A stretch of DNA of 64,000 bases from JAGVYF01 sp041650315 (lineage in GTDB: Archaea; Nanobdellota; Nanobdellia; Woesearchaeales; JAGVYF01), in NCBI GenBank assembly GCA_041650315.1, contig JBAZLJ010000002.1, forward strand, positions 186,001 through 250,000. The letters run 5' to 3'. Shown piece by piece: positions 8,202 to 17,807 of this stretch (position 1 is its first letter; each line of letters opens with the position of its first letter). The position numbers were made by a program, and so were the translations under genes. Below the pieces are notes generated by a model. That model ran no database searches. It was not told the DNA's origin and saw nothing but the letters and a program-made list of their open reading frames with translations.

Positions 8202-8876
8202 ATGTTAAAAATATTATCATTAGGCGGTTCATTGATAGTGCCGAATGATGTAGATTACAAGTTCTTGAAAGGTTTCCGCGAACTTATACTTGATTTTGTG
8301 AAAAAGGGTAATAAAGTGATAATTGTCTGTGGCGGAGGAAGCACTTGCAGAAAGTATTACGCAGCGATGCCAAAGATTACAAAGATGAGCAAAGTAGACT
8401 ACGACTGGGTAGGTGTGATGGCCACTAGGCTGAATGCCGAACTCATACGCGTCATGTTCCATGGAACCGCTGAAAAAAAAGTAATGTATAAAGCTAATGA
8501 AAAGTATCATTTCTCTAAGATATTGATTGTTGGTGGAGATAAGCCCGGCGGAAGCTCAGATCTCGATGCAGTAGAATTAGCAAAAGCTAATCATGCGAAC
8601 GAAGTTATAAACCTCACTGATATAGATTATGTCTACAATAAAAATCCTAAAAAATATAAAAACGCAAAACCTTATGAAGAATTGACATGGGCAGAATACA
8701 AGACAATATGCGGTGGCAAATGGGTGCCGGGTATGCATCTGCCGTTTGATCCTATCGCGAGCCAAAAAGCGATGGATTATGGATTGGAAGTTACAATCAC
8801 TAATGGCAGAGATCTGAAAAATCTGAAAAAAATATTGAACGGCGAATCGAATATAAAAGGAACAATAATTGGGTGA
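8202..8876 (+). CDS. pyrH: UMP kinase, archaeal type
   Basis: The ATG at 8202 is chosen over an upstream in-frame start because GAGGTG ends four bases before it and the family begins with a short LKILSLGGSLI strand. The 224-residue amino-acid-kinase fold shows VIIVCGGGSTCRKY near the start, a GGDKPGGSSDLDAVELA segment, NLTDIDYVYNKNPKKY and a final VTITNGRDLKNL. It phosphorylates UMP to UDP, feeding UTP and CTP synthesis and thus the nucleotide-sugar and CDP-linked intermediates needed nearby. It forms a likely operon with the dCTP deaminase gene six bases downstream. Confidence 0.88.
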   Translation: MLKILSLGGSLIVPNDVDYKFLKGFRELILDFVKKGNKVIIVCGGGSTCRKYYAAMPKITKMSKVDYDWVGVMATRLNAELIRVMFHGTAEKKVMYKANEKYHFSKILIVGGDKPGGSSDLDAVELAKANHANEVINLTDIDYVYNKNPKKYKNAKPYEELTWAEYKTICGGKWVPGMHLPFDPIASQKAMDYGLEVTITNGRDLKNLKKILNGESNIKGTIIG

Positions 8877-8881
8877 AATAA

Positions 8882-9394
8882 TTGTCGATACTATCAAAAG
8901 AAGCAATATTGGATGAAATCAAAAAAAACAATATCAAGATATCTCCTTTCAACAAAAAGAATCTAGGACCTGCGTCTTATGATCTTACGCTCGATGATAA
9001 GTTCAGATTCTTTGATAAGAATATCAAAATTATCGATATAAATGAGAATTCTGATTATCAAAAATTAACTTCGTTTAAAAGGTTGAAATCGATTATACTA
9101 TTGCCAGGAGATTTAATATTAGGGATTACAAAAGAAAGAATCACATTGAACCCTAGCATCTGTGGAAGATTGTCTGGCAGAAGCAGATTCGCAAGATTGG
9201 GCCTTGGCGTACATATCACTGCGGATTTTGTGCAACCAGGGATAAAGAACAAACAGATACTTGAAATAAAGAACTTAAGTAATGTTCCGCTCAAATTGAA
9301 CGCAAATTCTAAGATAATGCAGATAATGTTTGAGAGGATTGAAGGTCTACCTTCAAAGTATAACGGAAGGTTTGTGAAACAGACAAAGATTTGA
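8882..9394 (+). CDS. dcd: dCTP deaminase / dUTPase family protein
   Basis: The start is a TTG at 8882 preceded by GGGTGA at 8871-8876; the product then begins SILSKEAILDEI, matching the usual ILSDREI start of Dcd. The 170-residue protein shows ISPFNKKNLGPASYDLTL, GRLSGRSRFARLGLGVHITADF and KQILEIKNLSNVPL, with the conserved Glu of the trimeric dCTP deaminase/dUTPase fold. The usual AGxID-PG segment reads ADFVQPG. The enzyme makes dUMP for thymidylate synthesis. Whether it is mono- or bifunctional cannot be told. Confidence 0.85.
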   Translation: MSILSKEAILDEIKKNNIKISPFNKKNLGPASYDLTLDDKFRFFDKNIKIIDINENSDYQKLTSFKRLKSIILLPGDLILGITKERITLNPSICGRLSGRSRFARLGLGVHITADFVQPGIKNKQILEIKNLSNVPLKLNANSKIMQIMFERIEGLPSKYNGRFVKQTKI

Positions 9395-9420
9395 GCCTAT
9401 CAATCGAATCATTTCAATAA

Positions 9421-9430
9421 TATTTATAAG
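9421..9430 (+). promoter_or_regulatory. TATA-like box for methyltransferase gene
   Basis: TATTTATAAG lies 24 bases before the ATG at 9454 with no ribosome site between, the spacing expected of a leaderless archaeal transcript. Confidence 0.55.
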
Positions 9431-9453
9431 GGGCCTTAAAATCTCTAAATATT

Positions 9454-10065
9454 ATGATTAATCATTCAAAAATCACTAATACTAAATATGTACTAACTAA
9501 ATGGCATATTGATAAATGGAAGCAATCATTGAGATTTATAAAAAAAGATTCCCGTGTGTTTGATATCGGCTGCGCAGATTGTTCATTTTTTGATTATTTA
9601 TCTCCTAAAAGAAAAGTAAATATGTACGGATTTGATGTGGATACTAGCTCGTTATCCAAAGCAAAACAGAAAGGATATACTATTTATTCAGATCTTCGAA
9701 AAATAAAATGCAATTTTGATGTAATTACCATGTGGGAAATGATTGAGCATATCCCATTAGAAAAGTTCATAGAATATCTAAATTGGTGTAAATTACATTT
9801 AACCGAAAATGGACTCATACTTATATCAACACCAAATATCTTGAATATATTCTATCCATTCTGGGCAGAACCTACCCATATACGACCATACTGCTTGAAC
9901 AGCCTCAAAACATTACTAGAATCAGATGGATTTGAAATTGTGTATTCCTGCGAAAGCCATCCTTTGAGAAATCCATTGAAAATATTCTTTTCTAAATTTA
10001 TGGGATTAAGCATAAATTCTAAAATATTTGTAGCTGCGAAATATAACCTAAGATCTAAACAATAG
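9454..10065 (+). CDS. Class I SAM-dependent methyltransferase
   Basis: The 203-residue protein contains the SAM-binding motif VFDIGCADCSFFDYL (here ADC replaces the usual GxG), an acidic FDVDTS strand end, the FDVITMWEMIEHIP motif and LISTPN, as in the Methyltransf_11/UbiG-like group. Proteins of this type within glycan loci often methylate sugars. It lies just before the AglB operon and has its own TATA-like box, so it is probably a single-gene unit. Confidence 0.85.
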   Translation: MINHSKITNTKYVLTKWHIDKWKQSLRFIKKDSRVFDIGCADCSFFDYLSPKRKVNMYGFDVDTSSLSKAKQKGYTIYSDLRKIKCNFDVITMWEMIEHIPLEKFIEYLNWCKLHLTENGLILISTPNILNIFYPFWAEPTHIRPYCLNSLKTLLESDGFEIVYSCESHPLRNPLKIFFSKFMGLSINSKIFVAAKYNLRSKQ

Positions 10066-10106
10066 ACTAACTTACTATTAGATTCTATATACACTAGCTC
10101 AACAAT

Positions 10107-10116
10107 CTTTATAAAG
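10107..10116 (+). promoter_or_regulatory. TATA-like box for AglB operon
   Basis: CTTTATAAAG, itself a palindrome, ends 23 bases before the ATG at 10140. It is the likely promoter of the three overlapping genes that follow. Confidence 0.6.
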
Positions 10117-10139
10117 ATAGTTCTGGACTTTCTCTTTCC

Positions 10140-10730
10140 ATGGAAGAATTCCCTAAATATGAAAAGAAGGCGAAGAAATCACCATATTATTTCAAGAAAT
10201 GGTTCATGGGGGCATTCATCATATTCATAATGATTACCAGTCTATTCGCATTTTTCGGAGACAATAGCACTGAAGAATCTGAGTTCAACGGATATACTTT
10301 TTATTCTCTAAATCAAGGCTGGTTCACTTATGTCAATAATAAGCAAGTAAGCTTCCAATACTTGCCGAATGAATTGGAGAATATAACAGCTCCAGCATAT
10401 GTCAGTCTAGAAGGACAGAAAGTCTATCTTCTATATGATCCGAATTCAAAAAACATATCTACTGAGTATTCAAAACGAAGGATTGCGGCATTTTTATATG
10501 AAAAAGAAATATTACCAGTAAATGCGTGTTCCACCGAAGAAAATTGCCCAGATTCATTGCCAATTAAAAAATGTGGAGAATTAGACGTTCCGGCTATACT
10601 CTTTAAAGAAGGTTCAATCGCCAAAATATATAAACAATCAAAATGCTATGTGATAGAAGCTGATTCAAGCACGAATCTGTATAAAGCTACTGAAAAATTC
10701 ATATATCAATATCTAGGGGTAATACAATGA
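10140..10730 (+). CDS. Small single-pass membrane protein preceding AglB
   Basis: The 196-residue protein has a Lys-rich N-terminus, one membrane helix near residues 23-42 and an outside domain of about 150 residues. That domain contains four cysteines, in NACSTEENC, KKCGE and SKCYVIEA, which could form disulfides. I do not recognise the family. Its stop overlaps the AglB start by four bases (ATGA), implying coupled translation. It may be an accessory subunit of the oligosaccharyltransferase or a protein involved in surface assembly; that role is inferred only from context. Confidence 0.75.
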   Translation: MEEFPKYEKKAKKSPYYFKKWFMGAFIIFIMITSLFAFFGDNSTEESEFNGYTFYSLNQGWFTYVNNKQVSFQYLPNELENITAPAYVSLEGQKVYLLYDPNSKNISTEYSKRRIAAFLYEKEILPVNACSTEENCPDSLPIKKCGELDVPAILFKEGSIAKIYKQSKCYVIEADSSTNLYKATEKFIYQYLGVIQ

Positions 10731-13510
10731 CTGAAGACCAAATGAAATATAGTGAAATGAATGTATCACAATCTGAACAAACAAATGATCAACTTAGCGA
10801 TGCTGATATCGAAAAAAGAAAACAAGAGATATTGAATTTTTTCAAGAAATATAAAACCTATTTACCTTACCTAGCGCTTACAATCATATTATGGATAGCT
10901 TACAAAATAAGAATAAGCAACTTGCCTGGATTGAAAGATGCGACTACCGGGGGATATATCCCGGGAGATCCTGATGCTATGCTTTTCTTGCGTTATGTGA
11001 GATATTTATTAGAGCATGGAACATTGCAATTCTGGGACACTATGAGGTATGTGCCTTATGGATATGACCCTACTACCGAAAGAACTTTGGTCGCTTACTT
11101 TTCAGTATATTTCTATAAGATAATACATTTGTTTAGTGCTACCTTCACTATTGAACAAGCGCATGTTATGTATCCGGCAGTCGCTTTTGTGATAGGAGCA
11201 ATATTTTTCTACTTATTGACTAAAAAGTTATTTGATTATAAGATTGCGCTATTAGCTACGGCTGCGCTTTCATTCATGCCCATTTATCTATTCAGAACTA
11301 TGTCAGGCATTTCTGACAAAGAAGCATTAGGATTCCTATTCTATTATCTAGCGATGTATCTGTTTGTACTCAGTTGGGACAGGAAAGAACTGAAATTCAA
11401 ACTCCCATTGTGTTTGCTATCGGGCATATCAACTGCATTGATGGCTTGGGCATGGGGTGGAGTCAATTTCTTATTCCTAACTATTGGTGGATTTGTGATA
11501 ATAGAACTATTGATGAACAAATTCAGCGTAGATGACTTTTATTCGTATACCGCTTGGATTCTGCCAATAATAATTATGTTGCCAGTTATGCATCCAGACT
11601 TATTGAATTTCCAGACATTGGTCACTTCCTTGACTTCAGGGATAATGACTATTGCGTTTGGTGTAGCACTAGTTAATTTCATTTTCTTTGAGAAGAACTT
11701 ATTCGGATTGAAAAATAAAATCGAGAAACTTCTTGCACCAGGATTCGCCAGCGTTTTTATCTCAGTAATACTAGGTATAATTTTTTTAAGTGTGTTATAT
11801 GGTCCATACACTATTCCACATAAGATTGAAGCAACATATAACCAAATGTTAAACCCTTATGCAGGGGACAGATGGCAATTGACAGTGGCGGAAAATAATC
11901 AGCCATACATCACAGATTGGATTGGGCAGATGGGTTGGCTATTCTTAATAATATTCTACGCGGGAGGAATTTTCCTATTTTACAAGATGTTATCTCCAAT
12001 TAAAGAAGGATTAGCTAAATCAGGATTGCCTTATGTAAGCAGAACAAGTGCGACCCTTAGTTATGGATTATTCCTATTCTTATTCACATTCAGCAGATAC
12101 AGCAGAGATGCGACCTATTTTAATGGAGTAACTTTCGAAGCTAAATTTGCATATGTTGGATCATTAGCAATATTTGTGACTGCAGTGTTTGCATTAATAT
12201 TATATGCTTATTATTACAATAGAAAACTCTATGAAGAAATAAAGACATTAGATAAAAGATATATCTTCTTGACTGTGTGGTTTGTTATCATGATTGTCGG
12301 TGCGAGGGGTGCTATTAGGTTATTAATGATGCTCGCGCCAATATCAGCTATATTAACTTCATATCTCATGATTTCTGCCACAGAATATAGCTTAAAGATA
12401 AAAGACAATCTATACAAGTATCTTGCATTATTTGTTATTGTTTTGGTATTATTTAGCCCGTACGCATTAGGATCTAAACTTGGTGCTGGCTATATGACTA
12501 GATATTATACCGAAACTACAAATTCCGCAAAATATATTGGTCTTAATTATGATCAACAATGGCAATACGCAGGCAAATGGGTAAAAGAAAATACACCTGA
12601 AGATGCTGTATTCGTTCATTGGTGGGATTATGGATATTTGGTACAGACTGGTTGGAACAGAGCAACAGTAACTGATGGTGGTAACGCGCACGGCTATTGG
12701 AACTATCAAGTAGGGAGACATGTATTGACTGCACAGAATGAGACTGAGGCATTAGAAGTATTGTATGCGCACAATGTATCTTATATGGTCATTGTCGCAG
12801 ATGAAATTGGAAAATATACTGCTTATTCATCAATAGGGTCAGACGCTAATTATGATAGATATTCATGGATTACTACATTCACAATGGATCCAAAACAGAC
12901 TCAGGAAAAACGCGATGAGACTGTATTATTATATACCGGCGGATATATGCTGGATGATGATTTCTTCTTTGAAGGACAGATGTACCCGAGACAGGCTGCA
13001 GGGATTGGCGGGGTATTCTTGCCAATTGCCGAAGAAACTATAGGTACAGGCAATGAGACTAGGATGGTTCAGAAATTCAAGCAGCCTACTGCAGCATTAT
13101 TCTTCAATGGACAGCGTAAAGATGTTCCGATAGAATGCTTGTATATGGACAATGTCAAGACTACTTTTGATAAACCTGGACTGAAAGGTTGTTTTAGAAT
13201 AATCCCACAAATTGTGAACAACCAAATGTCGCCGATTGGTGCAGGGATGTATATCTCTGAAGAAGGAACGAAGGCATTATGGACACAGCTTTACTTAATG
13301 AACAAAGCATCTGACGCATTCCAATTGGTATACGACGATAGTGCTTCTGGACAGCCAATACAGGTGCCGTTGGCATTGTATAATGGAAGAAATATAGGGC
13401 CATTGAGGATATGGAAGATTGATTATCCTGAAGGATTCGCAATCAGCTCTGAAAAATTAAAATTATATCAAGGATTTGAGCATGAGGATGTCGCTTCTAC
13501 AAGAGTATGA
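10727..13510 (+). CDS. aglB: AglB/Stt3-type oligosaccharyltransferase
   Basis: The 927-residue protein has about thirteen membrane segments followed by an outside domain from about residue 600. The catalytic signature WWDYGY is at residues 632-637. Acidic loop motifs are visible in PGDPDAMLFLRY and in MSGISDKEALGF, and a PTTER segment with the external-loop Glu follows the first. The enzyme transfers a lipid-linked glycan to Asn in N-X-S/T sites on the outer face. It overlaps both neighbours by four bases, the upstream small membrane protein and the downstream GT4. This places N-glycosylation as the likely destination of at least some glycans built in this window. Confidence 0.95.
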   Translation: MTEDQMKYSEMNVSQSEQTNDQLSDADIEKRKQEILNFFKKYKTYLPYLALTIILWIAYKIRISNLPGLKDATTGGYIPGDPDAMLFLRYVRYLLEHGTLQFWDTMRYVPYGYDPTTERTLVAYFSVYFYKIIHLFSATFTIEQAHVMYPAVAFVIGAIFFYLLTKKLFDYKIALLATAALSFMPIYLFRTMSGISDKEALGFLFYYLAMYLFVLSWDRKELKFKLPLCLLSGISTALMAWAWGGVNFLFLTIGGFVIIELLMNKFSVDDFYSYTAWILPIIIMLPVMHPDLLNFQTLVTSLTSGIMTIAFGVALVNFIFFEKNLFGLKNKIEKLLAPGFASVFISVILGIIFLSVLYGPYTIPHKIEATYNQMLNPYAGDRWQLTVAENNQPYITDWIGQMGWLFLIIFYAGGIFLFYKMLSPIKEGLAKSGLPYVSRTSATLSYGLFLFLFTFSRYSRDATYFNGVTFEAKFAYVGSLAIFVTAVFALILYAYYYNRKLYEEIKTLDKRYIFLTVWFVIMIVGARGAIRLLMMLAPISAILTSYLMISATEYSLKIKDNLYKYLALFVIVLVLFSPYALGSKLGAGYMTRYYTETTNSAKYIGLNYDQQWQYAGKWVKENTPEDAVFVHWWDYGYLVQTGWNRATVTDGGNAHGYWNYQVGRHVLTAQNETEALEVLYAHNVSYMVIVADEIGKYTAYSSIGSDANYDRYSWITTFTMDPKQTQEKRDETVLLYTGGYMLDDDFFFEGQMYPRQAAGIGGVFLPIAEETIGTGNETRMVQKFKQPTAALFFNGQRKDVPIECLYMDNVKTTFDKPGLKGCFRIIPQIVNNQMSPIGAGMYISEEGTKALWTQLYLMNKASDAFQLVYDDSASGQPIQVPLALYNGRNIGPLRIWKIDYPEGFAISSEKLKLYQGFEHEDVASTRV

Positions 13511-14625
13511 GAATCTGCCTTAATCCGTATGTTGAAGGTTCAGGAATTGGGACATATGTTCTTGAATTGGCAAATTATTTAGCTGAAAATACTGAACATG
13601 AGATAATTGCGATTGGTGATACTAAGCTCGCACATCATCCTAGGATTAATATTTATCAGACGCCTAAGAAGAATTCTTTTTGGACGCAAGTACCGCCCGT
13701 TTCTTGGTTTTATTTTATCTGGGAAGATTATAAAATTTCGAGATTAGTGAATAAGATAAAACCTGAAATTTTCATAAATAGCGATCATCTTGTTTTCAAT
13801 AAAGTAAAATGCCCTACATATGCAGTAGGATGGGATTATCCTAAGGGAATATTTGCATGCATAAGACTTGCGACAAGATATGAAGAATGGTGGAAACTGC
13901 CCTACAGAATATTCCGAGAAATAGAGATGAGTATCAAAGATTATCTAGCGTTTTCACAGGTTAAATCCATATTAGGAGTTACTGATTATGTCACCAATAA
14001 ACTGCAAAAAAAAGGATATCCCGCTATTTTATGCTCCCCTGGAATAAAAATAAAGAGTAATGATGAAAAAAAATGTAATAAATTCACAATTGTATTTGTA
14101 GGACGCAATCATATATGGACTAAAAGAAAAGGGCTAATATACCTGCTTGATGCATTGAAAATTCTCGAAAATGAAAATCCGGAATATGATTTAATAATAC
14201 TAGGTAACATACCTAAAGAAAGTAGAAAAAGATTTGAGAGATATAATTCTATAAAAAGACATATAATCCTAAAAGGAGTTTTGCCTAGGAAAGATTTCAT
14301 AAATATCATAAAACGATCCCATATACTAGCTGCACCTTCATTATACGAAGAATTCGGATTTTCAATAATTGAAGCTATGTCACAAGGTTTGCCAGTCATC
14401 GTTTCTAGAGACAATCCTTCTTTTAAGGAAATGGTCTCTAAAAATGCAGGGATTGAATTAAATATCCATAATCCAAAAGATTTTTCTGAAAGGATATCTG
14501 GATTAATGAATAATAAAAAGCTATATACAGAAATCAAGAATTCTGCAATAATCAGAATCAAAGAGAGATATTCTTGGAACCAAATCATCCCTCTGTTGGA
14601 GAAATTTCAAAAATCTAAAAATTAA
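13507..14625 (+). CDS. GT4-family glycosyltransferase in AglB operon
   Basis: The 372-residue GT-B protein begins with an NPYVEGSGIGTYVLELANYL glycine loop and has FVGRNHIWTKRKGLIYLL, ILKGVLPRKDF and APSLYEEFGFSIIEAMSQG, the last being the EX7E motif of retaining GT4 enzymes. The four-base overlap with aglB suggests it acts on the same lipid-linked oligosaccharide. Its stop overlaps the stop of the convergent radical SAM gene by four bases. The sugar donor is not predictable. Confidence 0.9.
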   Translation: MRICLNPYVEGSGIGTYVLELANYLAENTEHEIIAIGDTKLAHHPRINIYQTPKKNSFWTQVPPVSWFYFIWEDYKISRLVNKIKPEIFINSDHLVFNKVKCPTYAVGWDYPKGIFACIRLATRYEEWWKLPYRIFREIEMSIKDYLAFSQVKSILGVTDYVTNKLQKKGYPAILCSPGIKIKSNDEKKCNKFTIVFVGRNHIWTKRKGLIYLLDALKILENENPEYDLIILGNIPKESRKRFERYNSIKRHIILKGVLPRKDFINIIKRSHILAAPSLYEEFGFSIIEAMSQGLPVIVSRDNPSFKEMVSKNAGIELNIHNPKDFSERISGLMNNKKLYTEIKNSAIIRIKERYSWNQIIPLLEKFQKSKN

Positions 14626-16133
14626 TGAAATATATCCCTTATTTTACGTTCTATACCCACTAGACTATAAAAGCCCAGTTTAAAACGTATCTTAGATATA
14701 ATTGATAATAAACACATATGGTATCGTCTTGTCTTGAATAATATCCAAGGATTATATGCAGCATATCTCGCATAAGTTATGAACGCATTTACAAATTTAG
14801 GATCATATATCCACGGAAGTGATTTGAATCCATACCCGCCACGTTCTATAGGATCAAATGATTCCGAAAATGATTCATTTATGATTTTAGGCCATTCACG
14901 CAAAGTTTTAGCTTCTGGAACTCCGAATTTCTTCGCAATATCATATAACTCGCATCCAGGGTATGGGCGATATAGATGTGGTCCGAGAAGCACTGCTTCA
15001 GGACAAGATTCCATTATTTTTTTCATTAATGTAAATGTCATCATTATATCTGATTTAGTCTCCCCGGGCAACCCTGCGATAAATGAGTACACAGGTTTCA
15101 ATCCAAATTGGTGACTTTTCTTCGCTGATAAAACTATCTGATGTGGCATTATGCCTTTACGTAGAAAATTCAATATTTTCTGCGATCCCGATTCTGCGCC
15201 AAAACATAAATTTACGCATCCTGCCATCTTAAGTTTGCGCAATACATCATCATCTATTACACCATTCGTAAAAAAATCACAACGAGCATTAATGGCCCAA
15301 TTCAGCTTAATATTATTCGCCATCAATGCATCACAAAATTCTATTATACGTTTCTTGGTCATGAAGAATATTTCGTCCCTAAAACTAATCCACTCTATCC
15401 CATATTTACTTATAAGATTCTTTATCTCAGATATAACTTGTGGAATAGAACGAGCCCTCCATTTCCTATAGCAAGATAATGTAGTGTTTATACAAAAAGT
15501 ACATCCATATGGACATCCCCTGCTTGTCTGTATAGGTAATTGTTTAACCTCTTTTGGATCCGACCAAGTCCTTCCTGAGATAAATGAAGATACATCATAA
15601 AAAGACCAATCCCATGCAGGTAAAGTATCTATCTCATAATATTTTGATTGTGGATTGAAGAAAGATTGCCCTTTTCTCTTATAGCCCAGTCCATCAATTT
15701 TATCATAAGACTTGTTATTCTTCAATGAATCTATCAATTCTAAGAATGACCAATCTCCTTCCCCTTGGGTTATGAAATCAACCAAAGGATCCTCTAATGT
15801 CTGCATCGGATAAAGGCTAGGATGATAACCACCCCAAACAATGGGCAAGTTAGGATAATTCTCCCTAATTTTTTTTGAAATCTCTAAAGCTGAATTCACT
15901 TGCGCAGTCATTACTGACAAACCCACACATAATGCGCCTTCGAGTAAAGAATTAAGATCTGCCCAATAATCTTTTGATTGTTTGAAATAAGGTCTCGTAT
16001 CAAATATCTTAGGTGAATAACCTTGGTTATGTATATAAGTAGATATAGCTAAAAGTCCAAGATGCGGGGGTAATGGATCTAGATCTAAATCACTCGGCAT
16101 CCATGTATTAATTAAAATTATCTTTTTATCCAT
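14622..16133 (-). CDS. B12-type radical SAM protein
   Basis: The 503-residue protein has a Rossmann-like N-terminal domain (residues about 5-140) of the B12-binding type, without an obvious DxHxxG, then the radical SAM motif C207-x3-C211-x2-C214 in SRGCPYGCTFC. GGYHP and QGEGDWSF are the usual class markers, and AESGSQKI and GLPGETKSDI follow. The C-terminal part contains aromatic-rich segments. Such enzymes include methylases acting on unactivated carbon or phosphorus. It sits at the edge of the phosphonate genes, but its substrate is unknown. Confidence 0.88.
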   Translation of the reverse strand: MDKKIILINTWMPSDLDLDPLPPHLGLLAISTYIHNQGYSPKIFDTRPYFKQSKDYWADLNSLLEGALCVGLSVMTAQVNSALEISKKIRENYPNLPIVWGGYHPSLYPMQTLEDPLVDFITQGEGDWSFLELIDSLKNNKSYDKIDGLGYKRKGQSFFNPQSKYYEIDTLPAWDWSFYDVSSFISGRTWSDPKEVKQLPIQTSRGCPYGCTFCINTTLSCYRKWRARSIPQVISEIKNLISKYGIEWISFRDEIFFMTKKRIIEFCDALMANNIKLNWAINARCDFFTNGVIDDDVLRKLKMAGCVNLCFGAESGSQKILNFLRKGIMPHQIVLSAKKSHQFGLKPVYSFIAGLPGETKSDIMMTFTLMKKIMESCPEAVLLGPHLYRPYPGCELYDIAKKFGVPEAKTLREWPKIINESFSESFDPIERGGYGFKSLPWIYDPKFVNAFITYARYAAYNPWILFKTRRYHMCLLSIISKIRFKLGFYSLVGIERKIRDIFH

Positions 16134-16261
16134 AGATTATATAAGAAAATTAAATGTTCCCTATATAAATATTTAGTAATTCATAATACTATTCGTATCT
16201 GATTCAAGAGCCATATTTAAAAATACAAATATTTTAATATGACGCTATATACTTTTATATT

Positions 16262-16915
16262 ATGGATTCGAAACAAATTCAAAAAATTAGCCAAGATAAA
16301 CTTAAATTTGATAATTCTATCAACATTCATCGATTAAAAGCCATTCTCAAAATATTAAAAAATAAGAATGGCAGATTATTGGACATTGGATGCAGCGATG
16401 GAAGATATATTGTGAATTTTATCAAAAAAGGGTTTATTTGCGATGGAATTGACATATCTGATAAAGCCATAGCTTTGGGTAAAAAAAGAGGATTAAATTT
16501 AAAAAAAATAGACATCACTAAAAAAATAAAAATTAGCGATGAATCTTATGAAATAATCGTCTGCGCCCAAGTCCTAGAACACCTGATAGATCCATTCTTC
16601 ACATTAAAAGAAATGTATAGAATTCTCAAAAAAAACGGCACAATCATAATAACAGTACCTAACATAGGCATGATTCGTAATATATTCCTTATATTATTAG
16701 GCAAGCCTCCAGCATATTCATGCGTATTCGATGGGTTTCATTTCAGAGATTATTGCGAAAAAGAGATAATCCGTATGCTTGAAAAAGCTAATTTCAATGA
16801 TATAAAAGTACATGGAGATAAACTGAATATCCCTTACTGGAAAGGGAAATTAATCACATTAAATCCCGTAATCTCCAGATATTGTGACAATTTGGTGGTA
16901 GAAGCCAGAAAATAA
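16262..16915 (+). CDS. Class I SAM-dependent methyltransferase
   Basis: The 217-residue protein shows LLDIGCSDGRYIVNFIKKGF, IDISDKAI, the post-II motif IIVCAQVLEHLIDPF and IITVPNIGM. An unusual run of Lys/Asn/Ile-rich sequence reflects local AT richness. TATA-like sequence occurs shortly before the ATG. It lies between the radical SAM gene and the phosphonate operon. It may methylate a sugar or the phosphonate head group, a guess from position only. Confidence 0.85.
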   Translation: MDSKQIQKISQDKLKFDNSINIHRLKAILKILKNKNGRLLDIGCSDGRYIVNFIKKGFICDGIDISDKAIALGKKRGLNLKKIDITKKIKISDESYEIIVCAQVLEHLIDPFFTLKEMYRILKKNGTIIITVPNIGMIRNIFLILLGKPPAYSCVFDGFHFRDYCEKEIIRMLEKANFNDIKVHGDKLNIPYWKGKLITLNPVISRYCDNLVVEARK

Positions 16916-16964
16916 TATTCATTGAATTAAAAAGTCTAATTTAAATAAATATGAAATGCTTAAT

Positions 16965-17807
16965 CTAAGAATTAAATGATTTTACCTCACCAGTTTTAAC
17001 ATAATGATCTATGCGATCAAAAAAATCTCTCAATCCCCCATAATAAGTCCAGACTACATTTACCAGAAAGAAAATTGGATGAATTACTCCATAAAGATAA
17101 ATAAAATATTCTAATCTACCAATTGCACTTAAAAAGAAAATTAAATTAAACCTAAAACTAGATTGAAACATGAACATAAATCTTGAAAAGAACAAAATCA
17201 ACCATTTTAACCTTATCGAACCAAATTTCAAAGGTTTTATGTTAGATTCGGAAATACTTACAGTTTTAGATTTCAATTTTTCAAGTTTATTCTGATAATG
17301 ATATAGATAATAATTAAAAGTAACATAACGTAAATTCACCAAAAGATTATAACTTATATATGAAAATAACATGATTAAACCGAGTATAAGAATTGAGAGA
17401 GTATCGGTTTTTATATATGAACCTATCACTATACCAAAAAGGAATAAAATATCTACTAGATGCCCAATCAAAGCATCCATATGATGCCCCTCTATTGAAC
17501 TAAGTTTCTTAAATCTCGCTATCTCCCCATCAACATTATCTATGCAATAACTTAAGAAGACTAAAGCAGCCCCATATATCCCAAAGTAGTAATCTCCTGT
17601 AGCAAAAAAGATAGCCGCCATCAATCCTACAATAAATCCGAGTATAGTAATCTGCGTAGGAGTCACACCTTTAATATGCAAAAAGAACCAAGTCATATAA
17701 ATGCTAAAACGTCTAGCTAACTTATTCAGCCATACTTCATCATCGCCATCTTTACGAATCAATTTTCTCAGTTCGGCTATTGGAAGCACCATTCTATTTC
17801 TCTCCAT
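16965..17807 (-). CDS. CDP-alcohol phosphotransferase family membrane enzyme
   Basis: The 280-residue protein has several membrane segments and the motif DNVDGEIARF followed by SSIEGHHMDALIGH. This reads D-x2-DG-x2-AR-x8-G-x3-D, but Gly sits where the last catalytic Asp normally is and His follows. Related families tolerate changes at this place. These enzymes move a phospho-alcohol or phosphono group from a CDP carrier to an acceptor. It overlaps the end of the 1059-residue phosphonate fusion gene by 14 bases (an internal ATG at residue 6 would remove the overlap). It is thus the prime candidate for transferring CDP-activated aminoethylphosphonate to a lipid or glycan. Confidence 0.82.
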   Translation of the reverse strand: MERNRMVLPIAELRKLIRKDGDDEVWLNKLARRFSIYMTWFFLHIKGVTPTQITILGFIVGLMAAIFFATGDYYFGIYGAALVFLSYCIDNVDGEIARFKKLSSIEGHHMDALIGHLVDILFLFGIVIGSYIKTDTLSILILGLIMLFSYISYNLLVNLRYVTFNYYLYHYQNKLEKLKSKTVSISESNIKPLKFGSIRLKWLILFFSRFMFMFQSSFRFNLIFFLSAIGRLEYFIYLYGVIHPIFFLVNVVWTYYGGLRDFFDRIDHYVKTGEVKSFNS

